Notes under the pieces: model-generated
The model's database searches: none
What the model was told of the DNA's origin: nothing
What the model saw: the letters and a program-made list of their open reading frames with translations, nothing else
Origin: CAVOHU01 sp963843385
Lineage (GTDB): Bacteria > Acidobacteriota > Vicinamibacteria > Vicinamibacterales > JAKQTR01
DNA length: 64,000 nt
Assembly (NCBI GenBank): GCA_963843385.1
Contig: CAWJJY010000007.1
Coordinates: forward strand, 310,001 to 374,000
Reading direction: 5' to 3'
Part shown: positions 54,905 through 63,867 of the stretch, piece by piece
Numbering within the stretch: position 1 is the first letter of the stretch
Layout: each line of letters begins with the position of its first letter
Program-made: the position numbers and the translations under genes

Positions 54905-56953
54905 ATGTTCCGAACGACCTCGAGGGTGGCAGCCATCGTCCTGGCTGGCGGGGTTTGGCTGCAGGGTGAGGCTCAGCAGCCCGTGTTCAGGGCTCGAACC
55001 GATGTCGTCCCGGTCGACGTGATTGTCGTCGACGCGGACGGCCGGCCGATCACCGACCTGAAGCTCGAGGAGTTTACGCTGACGGTCGATGGCAAGGTCA
55101 GGCCGCTCTCGTCGCTGGAGCTGGTGCGCTACAACGATCGCCGGGCGCCGGTGCCCGATCCGAGATCCCTTCCGACACTCCGCCCGGACCTGAAACCGGC
55201 CGCCTCGGCTGAGTTCACCTCGAACACCGCCGCGTCACCCGGCCGGATGTTCGTCCTGGTCGTCGACGAGGGCAACATCAGGCGTGGCGGCGGGCGCGCG
55301 GCCATGCAGGCCGCCAGCCAGTTCGTGGACAAGCTCGCTCCCAATGATCTGGTGGGGCTGGTGTCGCTGCCGGTCGGCGTCACGGTGGACTTCACGGCCG
55401 ATCGATCGGTGATACGGACGGCGCTGCACAAGATCGTGGGCGGAGGCGCCAACAAGTATCAGTCGTTCATCAACACCAGCATGGCCGAGTCCTTCGCGCT
55501 CGTGACCGGCAACGAGAAACGGCTCTGGGACGAGGCGCTGCGGCAGGAATGCGACTGGACGCGCAACGAGACCGAGTACCAGACCTGCAAGTCGCAGCTC
55601 GAAGCCGATGCCCGGTACAAGTTCGCGGCGGCTCGAACCTCGGCCGAGCAGAGCGAGGAGGCTCTGAAGATCCTGATCGGGCAGCTTGGTCGCGTCGAAG
55701 GCCAGAAACACGTGATCTTCATCAGCGAAGGCCTGGTGACCGGCAGCTCGTTCGGCTACATGGACGGATTCGGCGACCTGGCGTGGCTTGGATCGCTCGC
55801 GCAGGCCGCGCGCGTGAACCTCTACGTGCTCCATCTCGACCGCGCGTTCCTCGAGGCCTTCAACGTCACTGAACGCTTCCCGACCCGGACGCCGATCGAG
55901 GACGCGCACCTGGTCAGCGACGGCCTCGGCCAGCTGGCCGGCCTCTCCGGCGGGGCCTATTTCAAGCTCATCACCGCGATGGACCCGGCCTTCGATCGCA
56001 TCGCGCGCGAGACCTCGGTGGCGTACGTGGTCAGCTTCGACACCCAGGACAGCGACCGCGACGGGAAGCGCCACTCGATCGGCGTGAAGGTGGCCCGCCC
56101 CCGCGTCGCGGTGCGTGCGCGCACGCAGTTCGTCGCAGACCCGTCCGCCGCCGGCGCCAGCGCTGCCGAGCGCATCACGAAGGCCCTGAACTCGCCATTC
56201 CTGCCGCCCACCCTGCGTGTCGGGGTGGCCACCTACGTGGTCGGCGACTCGCAGGACGCGGGGCTGCACGTGCTGCTCGCCGCGGAGATCGGCTGCGCCG
56301 CAACCGATCCGGGCGGATTCGACGTCGGCTACACGGTCACCGACGCCGCCGGGCGCGGCACGGGCTCGGCGGTCGATCGCGCCGCCTCGACGGTTCCCGC
56401 CGCGAACGGCGAGCGATGCGCCTACTACACGTCGAGCTTCACGACGAAGCCGGGGGACTACACCGTGAAGCTTGCCGGCCTGGACTCCGGGTTCCGGCTT
56501 GGCGGCGTCGAACATCACGTGAGCGCCAGGCTCGTGCCCGCCGGTCCGTTCGGGCTGAGCAGCCTCGTGTTGACCGATCCGGCCACGAGAGTCGACGGGA
56601 AGATGAAGCTGCTCATCGACGGATACCTGACAGGCCGCACCGTGGCCGCCTACCTCGCCATGCAGCGCATGCAGCCCGATCCGGGCGGCGGGACCGGCGA
56701 GATGCCATCGGTGAGATTCGAGGTCGTGTCGACATCCGGCGATGGCGTGCTCACCGGCTCGAAGATCACCGTCAAGGACGATTCCGCTCCGGGGCGGTGG
56801 TACGCCGAAGGGGAGATCGACCTGGCGGCCCTGCCCCCAGGCGTTTACGAGATTCGAGCCGTGGTTTCGATTGACGGAAGGGACGCGGGCCGGGTCAGCC
56901 GGCAGATCACAACCAACCCGAAGCCGCAGACCGGGATCCCCGAGGTCAGGTAG
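54905..56953 (+). CDS. VWFA-domain secreted protein (acidobacterial VWFA-related type)
   Basis: A 682-aa secreted protein. A signal peptide (MFRTTSRVAAIVLAGGVWLQGEAQ) precedes an N-terminal beta-domain typical of acidobacterial VWFA-related proteins (FRARTDVVPVDVIVVDADGR; DLKLEEFTLTVDGK). The VWA domain shows VLVVDEGNIRRGGGR (MIDAS-like DxG variant), FVDKLAPNDLVGLVSLP and HVIFISEGLVTGSSF. The C-terminal ~270 residues are beta-rich. It is probably a periplasmic or surface protein-interaction factor. Its stop overlaps the convergent PilZ gene by 8 bases. Confidence 0.88.
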   Translation: MFRTTSRVAAIVLAGGVWLQGEAQQPVFRARTDVVPVDVIVVDADGRPITDLKLEEFTLTVDGKVRPLSSLELVRYNDRRAPVPDPRSLPTLRPDLKPAASAEFTSNTAASPGRMFVLVVDEGNIRRGGGRAAMQAASQFVDKLAPNDLVGLVSLPVGVTVDFTADRSVIRTALHKIVGGGANKYQSFINTSMAESFALVTGNEKRLWDEALRQECDWTRNETEYQTCKSQLEADARYKFAAARTSAEQSEEALKILIGQLGRVEGQKHVIFISEGLVTGSSFGYMDGFGDLAWLGSLAQAARVNLYVLHLDRAFLEAFNVTERFPTRTPIEDAHLVSDGLGQLAGLSGGAYFKLITAMDPAFDRIARETSVAYVVSFDTQDSDRDGKRHSIGVKVARPRVAVRARTQFVADPSAAGASAAERITKALNSPFLPPTLRVGVATYVVGDSQDAGLHVLLAAEIGCAATDPGGFDVGYTVTDAAGRGTGSAVDRAASTVPAANGERCAYYTSSFTTKPGDYTVKLAGLDSGFRLGGVEHHVSARLVPAGPFGLSSLVLTDPATRVDGKMKLLIDGYLTGRTVAAYLAMQRMQPDPGGGTGEMPSVRFEVVSTSGDGVLTGSKITVKDDSAPGRWYAEGEIDLAALPPGVYEIRAVVSIDGRDAGRVSRQITTNPKPQTGIPEVR

Positions 56954-57302
56954 CCGGCGTCGTCAGGCCGCGCTCGCGGCGGACCATCTCGATATAGCCC
57001 TCGACGGCTGCGACGACGTGGTCGGACGGCTCGATGAATTCCAGGCCGGCCCGGTACACGACGACATCCTGATCGACGTCGACGATCCGGCAGTGGGCGA
57101 TGCGCCCGCGGAGCACGACCGGGCGCCCGCCGAGCTCGAGCCGGAACTCGTGGAGGGAATTCAGCTGCAGCGGAAAGGACGTCTCGACCAGCGCCCCTCC
57201 GCGGCTGATTTCCTTGATGGTGAGCGGCGCGAGAATCGCGACCTCGCCCTGCAACTCACCGAGAATGTCGAGCCGCGCAGCATCGCGCGTGTCAGCCGGC
57301 AT
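56946..57302 (-). CDS. PilZ domain protein
   Basis: A 118-aa single PilZ domain, a c-di-GMP-binding module in most cases. It shows IKEISRGGALVETSF (matching the [D/N]xSxxG motif with Glu for Asp), LRGRIAHCRIV and YRAGLEFIEPSDHVV. The usual RxxxR upstream motif is weak (ARLDILGELQG), so nucleotide binding is uncertain. Confidence 0.85.
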   Translation of the reverse strand: MPADTRDAARLDILGELQGEVAILAPLTIKEISRGGALVETSFPLQLNSLHEFRLELGGRPVVLRGRIAHCRIVDVDQDVVVYRAGLEFIEPSDHVVAAVEGYIEMVRRERGLTTPAT

Positions 57303-57360
57303 ACCGCGGAACTATACCACGAGCGTTGTCATTCTCCAGGCGGGCCGCCTCTCGCGCCGT

Positions 57361-57750
57361 TCAGTTCATCTGCGCGCCGAGTTCCGCCGACTGCCGCCAG
57401 AATTCGCTGTCGGGAACATCGACCAGCTCGTCGATTCGCTTGGGATACTCACCCTCGATGGTATACGTGACGACCGGCAGGCGATTGGTGTCCGGGTCGA
57501 GGCGGAGCATCGAGAGCACCTGGAGCGAGGCCGGGTCGTCCATTCTCACGCAGAGAATGACCAGATCCGGCTGGACCGCCTTGATCTGGGAGTACGCCCG
57601 ATCAGCGGATTCCACCACGACGACATCGTAGTGGCCCGGCTCGAGGATCGACTCGAAGAGCTCAAGGACGGCGCCAGGGCCGTTGACGACCATCACGCTC
57701 CGGCTTGGAATAGCTCTCAAATCCATCTCGCTGCAGGTGGTGAGGTTCAT
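57361..57750 (-). CDS. receiver-like domain without phospho-acceptor Asp
   Basis: A 129-aa response-regulator-receiver-like protein starting at ATG 57750 behind GGGAGG. The alpha/beta order is that of a REC domain (SVMVVNGPGAVLELFESILE; YDVVVVESADRAYSQIKA; PDLVILCVRMDDPASLQVL; RLPVVTYTI). The residue at the phospho-site strand end is Cys (LVILC instead of LVILD), and the acidic pocket near the start reads NGPG. It is therefore a pseudo-receiver if the fold is right. It may act as a protein-interaction or scaffold module. Confidence 0.7.
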   Translation of the reverse strand: MNLTTCSEMDLRAIPSRSVMVVNGPGAVLELFESILEPGHYDVVVVESADRAYSQIKAVQPDLVILCVRMDDPASLQVLSMLRLDPDTNRLPVVTYTIEGEYPKRIDELVDVPDSEFWRQSAELGAQMN

Positions 57751-58013
57751 TGGGATTCCCTCCCTGCCCACCACAGTCTTCAAGAATCGGGCCACACGCC
57801 CTTTGAGAAATTCCTCAGAAAAAGCCCTGCCCGCCAGAACCTTCACGTGTGCGCTTACGCCCCGCGTGGGACGTACTTGACCAGAGAGGTGGGCAATTTC
57901 CGCGTGGGGCCCGCACGCCCCGAGGAAGTCGAGTGCGACAGTCCTGCGGTGCGGCCTGGCCGATTGCGATCTCAAACCAGTTTCAGTCCTGGGTGGCGAG
58001 GCCGGCTCAGGGC

Positions 58014-58052
58014 AAAAAAAAGGCCCGGCACACCAGATAGAAGTGCCGGGCC
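58014..58052 (-). terminator. rho-independent terminator of the second TonB receptor gene
   Basis: On the minus strand a 9-bp stem (GGCCCGGCA / TGCCGGGCC) with a 13-base loop is followed by eight T residues. It lies ~65 bases past the stop at 58118. Confidence 0.85.
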
Positions 58053-58069
58053 AGAACGCAACACGAGAG

Positions 58070-58097
58070 CGTCGGGAAACCGGATGGCTTCCCGACG
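58070..58097 (-). terminator. second hairpin just past the TonB receptor stop
   Basis: cgtcgggaa and ttcccgacg form a 9-bp stem. It precedes the T-tailed hairpin, so the transcript ends with two stems. The wider gap 57751-58117 shows nothing else recognisable. Confidence 0.5.
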
Positions 58098-58117
58098 TCC
58101 TCGTCTGACCGAGGAAA

Positions 58118-61117
58118 CTAGAAGATGAACTTCACGCCGACGCGAGCGTTGATGGCGCCCTGGTAACCGTTGGCCATCATGTAGCGGGGGTCCTTCGAGG
58201 TCCCGGCCGCCAGCGTATCGAACGGCTGCAGGCCGTGCTGGTAGAAGACCGCCTCGTCGATGCTCAGCGTCTTGCCGGAGGCCAGCACGGTCGGCGAGAA
58301 GTTGGTCGCCGTCTTCTGGTTGAGCAGGTTCAGCACGTTGACGATGAGCTGAACTCGCTTGGCGCCGCCCAGCTTGAACTCCTGCATGAGCTGGAGGTCG
58401 GTCTGGGAGTACATCGGCAGCCGGCCCTGATCGCCACGGCCCTTGTAGAACAGCGGATAGCCGCTCGACTGCGGTCCGACGGCCATCTCGGACGTCTTGG
58501 GGATGCCGCTCGCGACGAACTGGTTGAGGCCGATGCTCGTGCCCTCCGCCAGCTGGTAGATGAACTGCGCCTTCACCTGGTGCGTGCGGTCGGTGGCCAG
58601 CAAACCGTTCACGGGGTTGCCGGTCTGGTCGAACGACATGAGCGGGTAGTCGTACAGACGGCCGACGTTGGGGCTCGTGCGGCCGTTCTCGTCGGACTGC
58701 GACAGGCCCGAGTAGTTCCCGTAGAGGCGGCTCCACAGGTAGCTGGTGCGGAGATACCAGCTGTGCGAGAAGTTCTTCGTAAAGGTCAGCTCGACGCCGT
58801 TGTAGGTCCGTGAGGGCTTGGGCAGCGGCACGCCCGGGTACGCGCTTGCGGTCAGCCCCTCGCCGGGGTTGGCGATGATGTAGATCTCGTTGTTGTCCGC
58901 GTCGAGCGACCCGGTGTCGTCAATCGCGCGGACGAGCCACTTGCGGACGTACCGCACGCTCAACGCCATGGTCGAGGAGAGCTGGTGCTCGAGGCCGACC
59001 GACGCCTCCTGCGACTGCATGGGCTTGATGCCCGGCTGGATCGTGTCCGCGCCGAGCGACACGTGCCGCATGTCGATCCCGTTGGGTGAGCTCAGCAGCG
59101 TGCCCTTGCAGGTCGGGGGGCACCCGGAGTAACCCACGAGGCTCGACCAGTTGGTCGTGTCGAGCGTGTAGTAGTAATACAGCCACTTGTCGCCGCCGAA
59201 CGAACCGCGCGGCAACTCGAGCTTGAAGATGTCGTAGAAGACACCCCAGGAGCCGTACGCCTTCCACTTGCCGTCGCCGCGGAGGTCATACGCGAATCCC
59301 GCGCGGGGCGCCAGCTTGTCGCCGAACTTGAACGTGATCCCGTCCTTGGGAACGCCCACGGCGGTGGAATAGGTCGGGACGTGCTCGTTCTCGGTGCGGA
59401 TGCCCAGGTTGATGGTCAGCTTGTTGCTGATCGTCCAGGCGTCCTGCAGGAACAGCCCCAGGTTGTTCGTGGAGACATTGCCCTCGGTGACGAACCCGAG
59501 CTGGGGATACGGGCCGTTGCTGCGGACCCGGTAGTACCCGTATGTGCCGGCCTGCCCGTTGTAGGTCTGTGGGTTGGTCGGGGACGTCCAGTACAGGGTC
59601 ACGAGGTTCCCCTGCTCACCCGACAGAACGTCGTTGCCGATCTTGTCGAGCTGCGCGCCGCCCTTCAGGGTGTGCTGGCCGCCGAGATTTCCGTACCAGG
59701 TCGCATCCACCTGGAACGCGGTGCGCTTCTGCTGGTCGCGCGCGGTCGAGGAGTTCGACGGGACGCTCGCGAAGCCGCTCGCGCAGTAGTTCGGATCCGT
59801 CGCCGGGAGGATCGCCGAATTGCTGGTGCTGCAGGTGTACCTGGGCACCGACGGGATCCCGAAGCTGTGCACATTGGACGTGTAGTACGCGGCGCGGGCG
59901 CCGATGTACAGTGTCGGCGTGGCAACCCAGTCGAGCTGTCCGGCGAGGCTCCAGTTCGGATACGTCGCGCCGGTGGCGTAGTTGGTCGTGAGCGGGTCGG
60001 TGCCGGTGAGCGCCGGCAGGTTCCCGTCCGTCTTGCTCCAGCTGTTGTTGAACGCAATGCGCGTGCGCAGGCTCGAGCCGAGCTGCGCCGTGTTGTTGGC
60101 CGAGAGGTACTGAACCGGCTCGTTCCGGGTCGCCGTCTTGGCATTGGCGTTCGGGTTGCCGGTCGTCGAGGGGCTCACAGACCGCTCGGTCTTGTTGAAC
60201 GTGGGCTGGTAGGCGATGTAGAACCAGGTCTTGTCCTTCAGGATCGGACCGCCGAAGGAGGCGCCCGGCTCCAGGCGTGTGTTGGTGTCCTTCGGGTAGG
60301 TGATGTACTCGGACTTGGTCGCGTCGGCCAGTTGCAGCCGCAGCGACGGACGCGACGCACCCGACAGGGCGCTGCCCTGGAAGTTGAACAGCACGTTGCC
60401 GCGCCACGTGTTCGTTCCGCTCCTCGTGATGACGCTGATGACGCCGCCGGTCGCGCCGCCGTATTCAGCGGTGTACCCCGACGACTTGACCTGGACCTCT
60501 TCGACGAAGTCGGCGATGACATTCTTGCCCGACGTGCCGTTCTGGAGGTTGGTCGTCTCGGCGCCGTCGACGATGTAGCGGTTCTCGGCCGCGCTCGCGC
60601 CGTCGATCATGACGCCGCCCGACTTGGCCTCGTTGTTCGCGCCGGCCGCCTGCGTGACGATCGTCGTGAAGTCGCGGCCCTTGGGCAGCAGGTCGATCTG
60701 CTCGTTGCGGATGCTGGTCGCGCGTGCGCTCTGCTTGACGTCCACCAGCGGCGTGTCGGCCGTCACCACGACGTTCTCGGTGACGCCGCCGACCGTCAGG
60801 GACATGTCGATGCTCTTCAACTGTCCAAGAGCCAGCCGCACCGGCTGTGACTTGGCGGTATTGAATCCCTGCAGCGCCGCCGTGAGCTCATAGTTGCCTG
60901 GCGCGAGTGCGGGGAATCGATAGACGCCGTTTGCGTCGGTCGTCGTGCTGACAACCGCTCCGACTGACAGGTTCTTGGCTTCGACGGTGACGCCGGGAAG
61001 CACAGCCCCCGACGCGTCCTTGACGATGCCCTCAATCGACGCCCGCTGTTCCTGAGCGGCCACCGGTAGGGCTACCAGTGCCACCAGACACAGCAAAGCG
61101 AGAGTCCGAAATCGCAT
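58118..61117 (-). CDS. TonB-dependent receptor, Oar-like, with carboxypeptidase-regulatory-like domain
   Basis: A 999-aa outer-membrane receptor. ATG 61117 is preferred because GAGGAGG lies 7 bases upstream; ATG 61123 abuts it. Signal peptide MRFRTLALLCLVALVALPVAAQ, then a CarboxypepD_reg-like domain (IEGIVKDASGAVLPGVTVEAKNL). The plug has VTENVVVTADTPLVDVKQSARATSIRNEQIDLLPKGRDF, ENRYIVDGAETTN and GATGGVISVITRSGTNTWRG. The barrel ends in INARVGVKFIF. It is a second paralogue of the receptor at 4045, with the same architecture. It is monocistronic, with a strong terminator. Confidence 0.94.
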   Translation of the reverse strand: MRFRTLALLCLVALVALPVAAQEQRASIEGIVKDASGAVLPGVTVEAKNLSVGAVVSTTTDANGVYRFPALAPGNYELTAALQGFNTAKSQPVRLALGQLKSIDMSLTVGGVTENVVVTADTPLVDVKQSARATSIRNEQIDLLPKGRDFTTIVTQAAGANNEAKSGGVMIDGASAAENRYIVDGAETTNLQNGTSGKNVIADFVEEVQVKSSGYTAEYGGATGGVISVITRSGTNTWRGNVLFNFQGSALSGASRPSLRLQLADATKSEYITYPKDTNTRLEPGASFGGPILKDKTWFYIAYQPTFNKTERSVSPSTTGNPNANAKTATRNEPVQYLSANNTAQLGSSLRTRIAFNNSWSKTDGNLPALTGTDPLTTNYATGATYPNWSLAGQLDWVATPTLYIGARAAYYTSNVHSFGIPSVPRYTCSTSNSAILPATDPNYCASGFASVPSNSSTARDQQKRTAFQVDATWYGNLGGQHTLKGGAQLDKIGNDVLSGEQGNLVTLYWTSPTNPQTYNGQAGTYGYYRVRSNGPYPQLGFVTEGNVSTNNLGLFLQDAWTISNKLTINLGIRTENEHVPTYSTAVGVPKDGITFKFGDKLAPRAGFAYDLRGDGKWKAYGSWGVFYDIFKLELPRGSFGGDKWLYYYYTLDTTNWSSLVGYSGCPPTCKGTLLSSPNGIDMRHVSLGADTIQPGIKPMQSQEASVGLEHQLSSTMALSVRYVRKWLVRAIDDTGSLDADNNEIYIIANPGEGLTASAYPGVPLPKPSRTYNGVELTFTKNFSHSWYLRTSYLWSRLYGNYSGLSQSDENGRTSPNVGRLYDYPLMSFDQTGNPVNGLLATDRTHQVKAQFIYQLAEGTSIGLNQFVASGIPKTSEMAVGPQSSGYPLFYKGRGDQGRLPMYSQTDLQLMQEFKLGGAKRVQLIVNVLNLLNQKTATNFSPTVLASGKTLSIDEAVFYQHGLQPFDTLAAGTSKDPRYMMANGYQGAINARVGVKFIF

Positions 61118-61435
61118 AGCCATCCTCCTCAGTGATACCTTTGGCGAGTAAGCCAGACCAAACAACCCCGGGTTGCCGCCATCATCTACAGGGGTACCCC
61201 GAGGTCCCACTCCTCATAGCATCCCGGATGCCAACTGCATGAACGGTGCAAACCACGTAAATTCTGGTAGTTACTGGTGATTGGAGACTACGTTGCGGTG
61301 GATTATCCAAATCGATGGTGGTATTCGATCCGGACCCATGGATCCAATGCATTGGATGGCTTTGCCACCCTCTCTCAGTCCCTCCGAACAGCGCCTTTGG
61401 TATCATGAGCAACCGGCCAAAACGCGGAGTTGCCC
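61118..61435. other. divergent intergenic region with a 16-bp palindrome
   Basis: This ~320-base gap lies between the TonB receptor and the dehydrogenase. It holds the perfect palindrome atccaatgcattggat (61342-61357), a possible operator, and a TATCAT (-10-like) near 61400, about 30 bases before the dehydrogenase start. No gene is seen. Confidence 0.5.
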
Positions 61436-62491
61436 ATGAGAATAGCGGTCATCCCGGGTGACGGAATCGGCAAGGACGTGACCACCGAAGCCGTCAAGGT
61501 GCTGCGCGCGGTCAGCGAGGTCTACGGGCGCCGGCTCGACCTCGAGTTGCTGCCCTACGGCGCCGATCACTACCTCGAGACCGGCGTCAGCCTGCCTCCT
61601 GGCCTGTACTCCACGTTCCGATCGGACTTTCAGGCGATCTACATCGGGGCGCTCGGAGATCCGCGCGTCCCCGACATGCGCCACGCGCGCGACATCCTGC
61701 TGGGGATTCGCTTCGAGCTGGATCTCTACGTCAACCATCGGCCCGTGCGCCTGCTCGACGCGCGGCTCTGTCCTCTCAAGGACCGCGGCCCCGCGGATGT
61801 GAATTTCGTCGTGTTCCGGGAAAATACCGAGGGCCTCTACGTCGGCGTCGGCGGCCGGTTCAAGCCAGGGACCGACGATGAGATCGCGGTTCAGGAGGAG
61901 ATCAACACCTACAAGGGCGTGCGCCGCATCGTGCTGCACGCCTTCGAGTACGCGGCCGCCCATGGCCTGACGCGCGTCTGCATGGCCGACAAGAGCAACG
62001 CCATGACCCATGGACATGCCCTCTGGCAACGCGTGTTCCACGAGCTCGCGCCGCGCTACCCGGGCATCGAATCCTCGCACCTGTTCATCGATGCGCTCGC
62101 GATGCAGATGATCAAGAATCCCGGGCAGTTCCAGGTGATCGTCACCAACAATCTGTTCGGCGACATCGTCACCGACCTCGGCGCACAGCTCCAGGGCGGG
62201 CTCGGCATGGCCGCGTCGGGCAACCTGCATCCGGGCCGCACCTCGATGTTCGAGCCCGTGCACGGCTCGGCGCCGAAGTACGCCGGGAAGAACGTGGCGA
62301 ACCCGATGGGGGCCATCCTCTCGGCCGCGCTGATGCTCGAGAACCTGGGACTGACCACCGAGTCGGCCGATGTGGAGTCGGCGGTCGAGTGGGCCGTACG
62401 CAGCGGGAACGGCACGGCCGAGATCGGCGGCTCGCTCGGCACGAAGGAAACCGGGGACCTCATCGTCGAGCGCATTCGCCATCGAGTCTGA
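61436..62491 (+). CDS. isocitrate/isopropylmalate-type dehydrogenase
   Basis: A 351-aa member of the decarboxylating beta-hydroxyacid dehydrogenase family. The start at ATG 61436 has GGAG 7 bases upstream. Motifs are MRIAVIPGDGIGKDVTTEAVKVL, VNHRPVRLLDARLCPLKDR, FVVFRENTEGLYVGVGGRF, the signature NLFGDIVTDLGAQLQGGLGMAASGNLHP (substrate/Mg site), and MFEPVHGSAPKYAGKNVANPMGAILSAALML (cofactor loop). The length and motifs fit 3-isopropylmalate dehydrogenase (LeuB) or a tartrate/homoisocitrate relative. No other leucine genes adjoin, so the specificity is open. Confidence 0.88.
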   Translation: MRIAVIPGDGIGKDVTTEAVKVLRAVSEVYGRRLDLELLPYGADHYLETGVSLPPGLYSTFRSDFQAIYIGALGDPRVPDMRHARDILLGIRFELDLYVNHRPVRLLDARLCPLKDRGPADVNFVVFRENTEGLYVGVGGRFKPGTDDEIAVQEEINTYKGVRRIVLHAFEYAAAHGLTRVCMADKSNAMTHGHALWQRVFHELAPRYPGIESSHLFIDALAMQMIKNPGQFQVIVTNNLFGDIVTDLGAQLQGGLGMAASGNLHPGRTSMFEPVHGSAPKYAGKNVANPMGAILSAALMLENLGLTTESADVESAVEWAVRSGNGTAEIGGSLGTKETGDLIVERIRHRV

Positions 62492-62518
62492 GCGACGGCC
62501 GTACGGCGAATCCAAGGC

Positions 62519-62690
62519 CCGCGGCTGGGGGCTGGAGGCTGGCGGCGGGCGGCTGGCGGCTTGGGGCTTGAGGCTCGAGGCTCGCGGCTGGAGGCTGGCG
62601 GCCCACGACTGGCGGCTCGCGGCTGGTGGCTGGCGGCTGGTGGCTCGCGGCTGGCGGATGGTGGCCGGAGGCCACATGCTGGCGGCTCGC
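62519..62690. repeat. GCTGGCGG/GCTCGCGG/GCTTGAGG low-complexity repeat
   Basis: About 170 bases of 7-8-nt words (ggctggaggctggcggcggg, ggcttggggcttgaggctcg, ggctcgcggctggtggctgg). It directly follows the dehydrogenase stop. It resembles 63868-64000 and the 46305 locus. Confidence 0.75.
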
Positions 62691-62845
62691 GGCCGTGCGC
62701 CTGTGGAATTCGGCCAGCGACCAGGGACCGGTCGGTTCAGGATGACGCACCCTTGAAGCCGCCCAACGCCCAGCCCCTCAGCGAGTCCGTCATCCAGTCC
62801 CATGAGCAACCTCCTCAGCGCCCCGCAGGTCTAACCACTGAAGTC

Positions 62846-63865
62846 ATGAGGCGCACAGTCGAGATCCTCGTCGCGGGCGTTGCGGTCACGATCCTCGCCG
62901 TTGCGTGTGGCAAGAGCGGCGCTCCGGCTTCTCCGGTTTCGCCTGCTCCCGATCCCATTCCCGCTGATGCAACCGGTTGCGCGCGGACCTCGGTTGGTTT
63001 CGCGCCGCTCTCCGAACTCGGAACGGGCAGCTACAAGGCGCAGCCCGGAGGACTGTATCCCGGCGGGGGCTCGACCCGTCCGCCGCCACACGAGATGGCG
63101 GGTCTGGCGCGTGCCCGGTCCATCGTGCCGATGGACGGCAACGGGCAGCCAGCCGCCGGCGGCCGCTACGCCCTGCTGTCGCTGGGGATGTCGAACACGA
63201 CGCAGGAATTCTCGATGTTCAAGACACTGGCCGACGCCGACGCGGCGAAAGATCCGCACCTGGTGGTGGTGGACGGAGCACAGGGCGGCCAGACCGCGCG
63301 ATTGTGGGCCTCGCCCGGCTGCGCCTGCTGGTCGACACTCGACAGCAGGCTCGCGAGCGCCGGCATTTCGTCGAAGCAGGTTGCGGTGATGTGGGTCAAG
63401 CAGGCCGACTCGAATCCCAACACGGGGTGGCCGGCCCACGCACAGACACTCCGCGACGAGCTCAACACCATCCTGCACCTGCTGGCGGCCCGATTTCCCA
63501 ACCTGCAGCTCGTCTATCTCTCCAGCCGAATCTACGCCGGTTACGCGACGACCAGTCTCAACCCCGAGCCCTACGCCTACGAAGGCGCGTTTTCGGTGCG
63601 GTGGCTGATCGAGGATCAGTTGAGCGGCCGATCCGGGATGAACTACGACGCCGGCCCGGGTTCGGTGCCGTGGATTGCCTGGGGACCATACCTGTGGGCC
63701 GACGGCTTGAGGCCGCGCGGCGATGGGCTCATCTGGGCCTGCTCGGATCTGACCGCAACCGACGGCACGCATCCAAGTTCCACCGGGCAGCGCAAGGTTG
63801 CAGACCTGCTGCTGAACTTCTTCAAGACCGACAGCACGGCGCGGGAGTGGTATCTCGGACAGTGA
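62846..63865 (+). CDS. putative lipoprotein with SGNH-hydrolase-like features
   Basis: A 339-aa protein starting MRRTVEILVAGVAVTILAVACGKSG, with a lipobox-like AVAC and lipidation at Cys21. A Pro-rich linker follows. The body has YALLSLGMSNTTQEF and VVVDGAQGGQTARLW (candidate nucleophile and Gly blocks). Near the C-terminus is SDLTATDGTHPSSTGQRKVADLLL (a DxxH-like block as in GDSL/SGNH hydrolases). It may be an outer-membrane-attached esterase, but the catalytic triad is not certain. A Cys-containing loop ASPGCACWSTL is unusual. I cannot name the family further. Confidence 0.6.
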   Translation: MRRTVEILVAGVAVTILAVACGKSGAPASPVSPAPDPIPADATGCARTSVGFAPLSELGTGSYKAQPGGLYPGGGSTRPPPHEMAGLARARSIVPMDGNGQPAAGGRYALLSLGMSNTTQEFSMFKTLADADAAKDPHLVVVDGAQGGQTARLWASPGCACWSTLDSRLASAGISSKQVAVMWVKQADSNPNTGWPAHAQTLRDELNTILHLLAARFPNLQLVYLSSRIYAGYATTSLNPEPYAYEGAFSVRWLIEDQLSGRSGMNYDAGPGSVPWIAWGPYLWADGLRPRGDGLIWACSDLTATDGTHPSSTGQRKVADLLLNFFKTDSTAREWYLGQ

Positions 63866-63867
63866 CG

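Noticed and set aside
59381..60850. A 489-codon plus-strand open frame
   Set aside because: It is antisense to the second TonB receptor, with only compositional bias.
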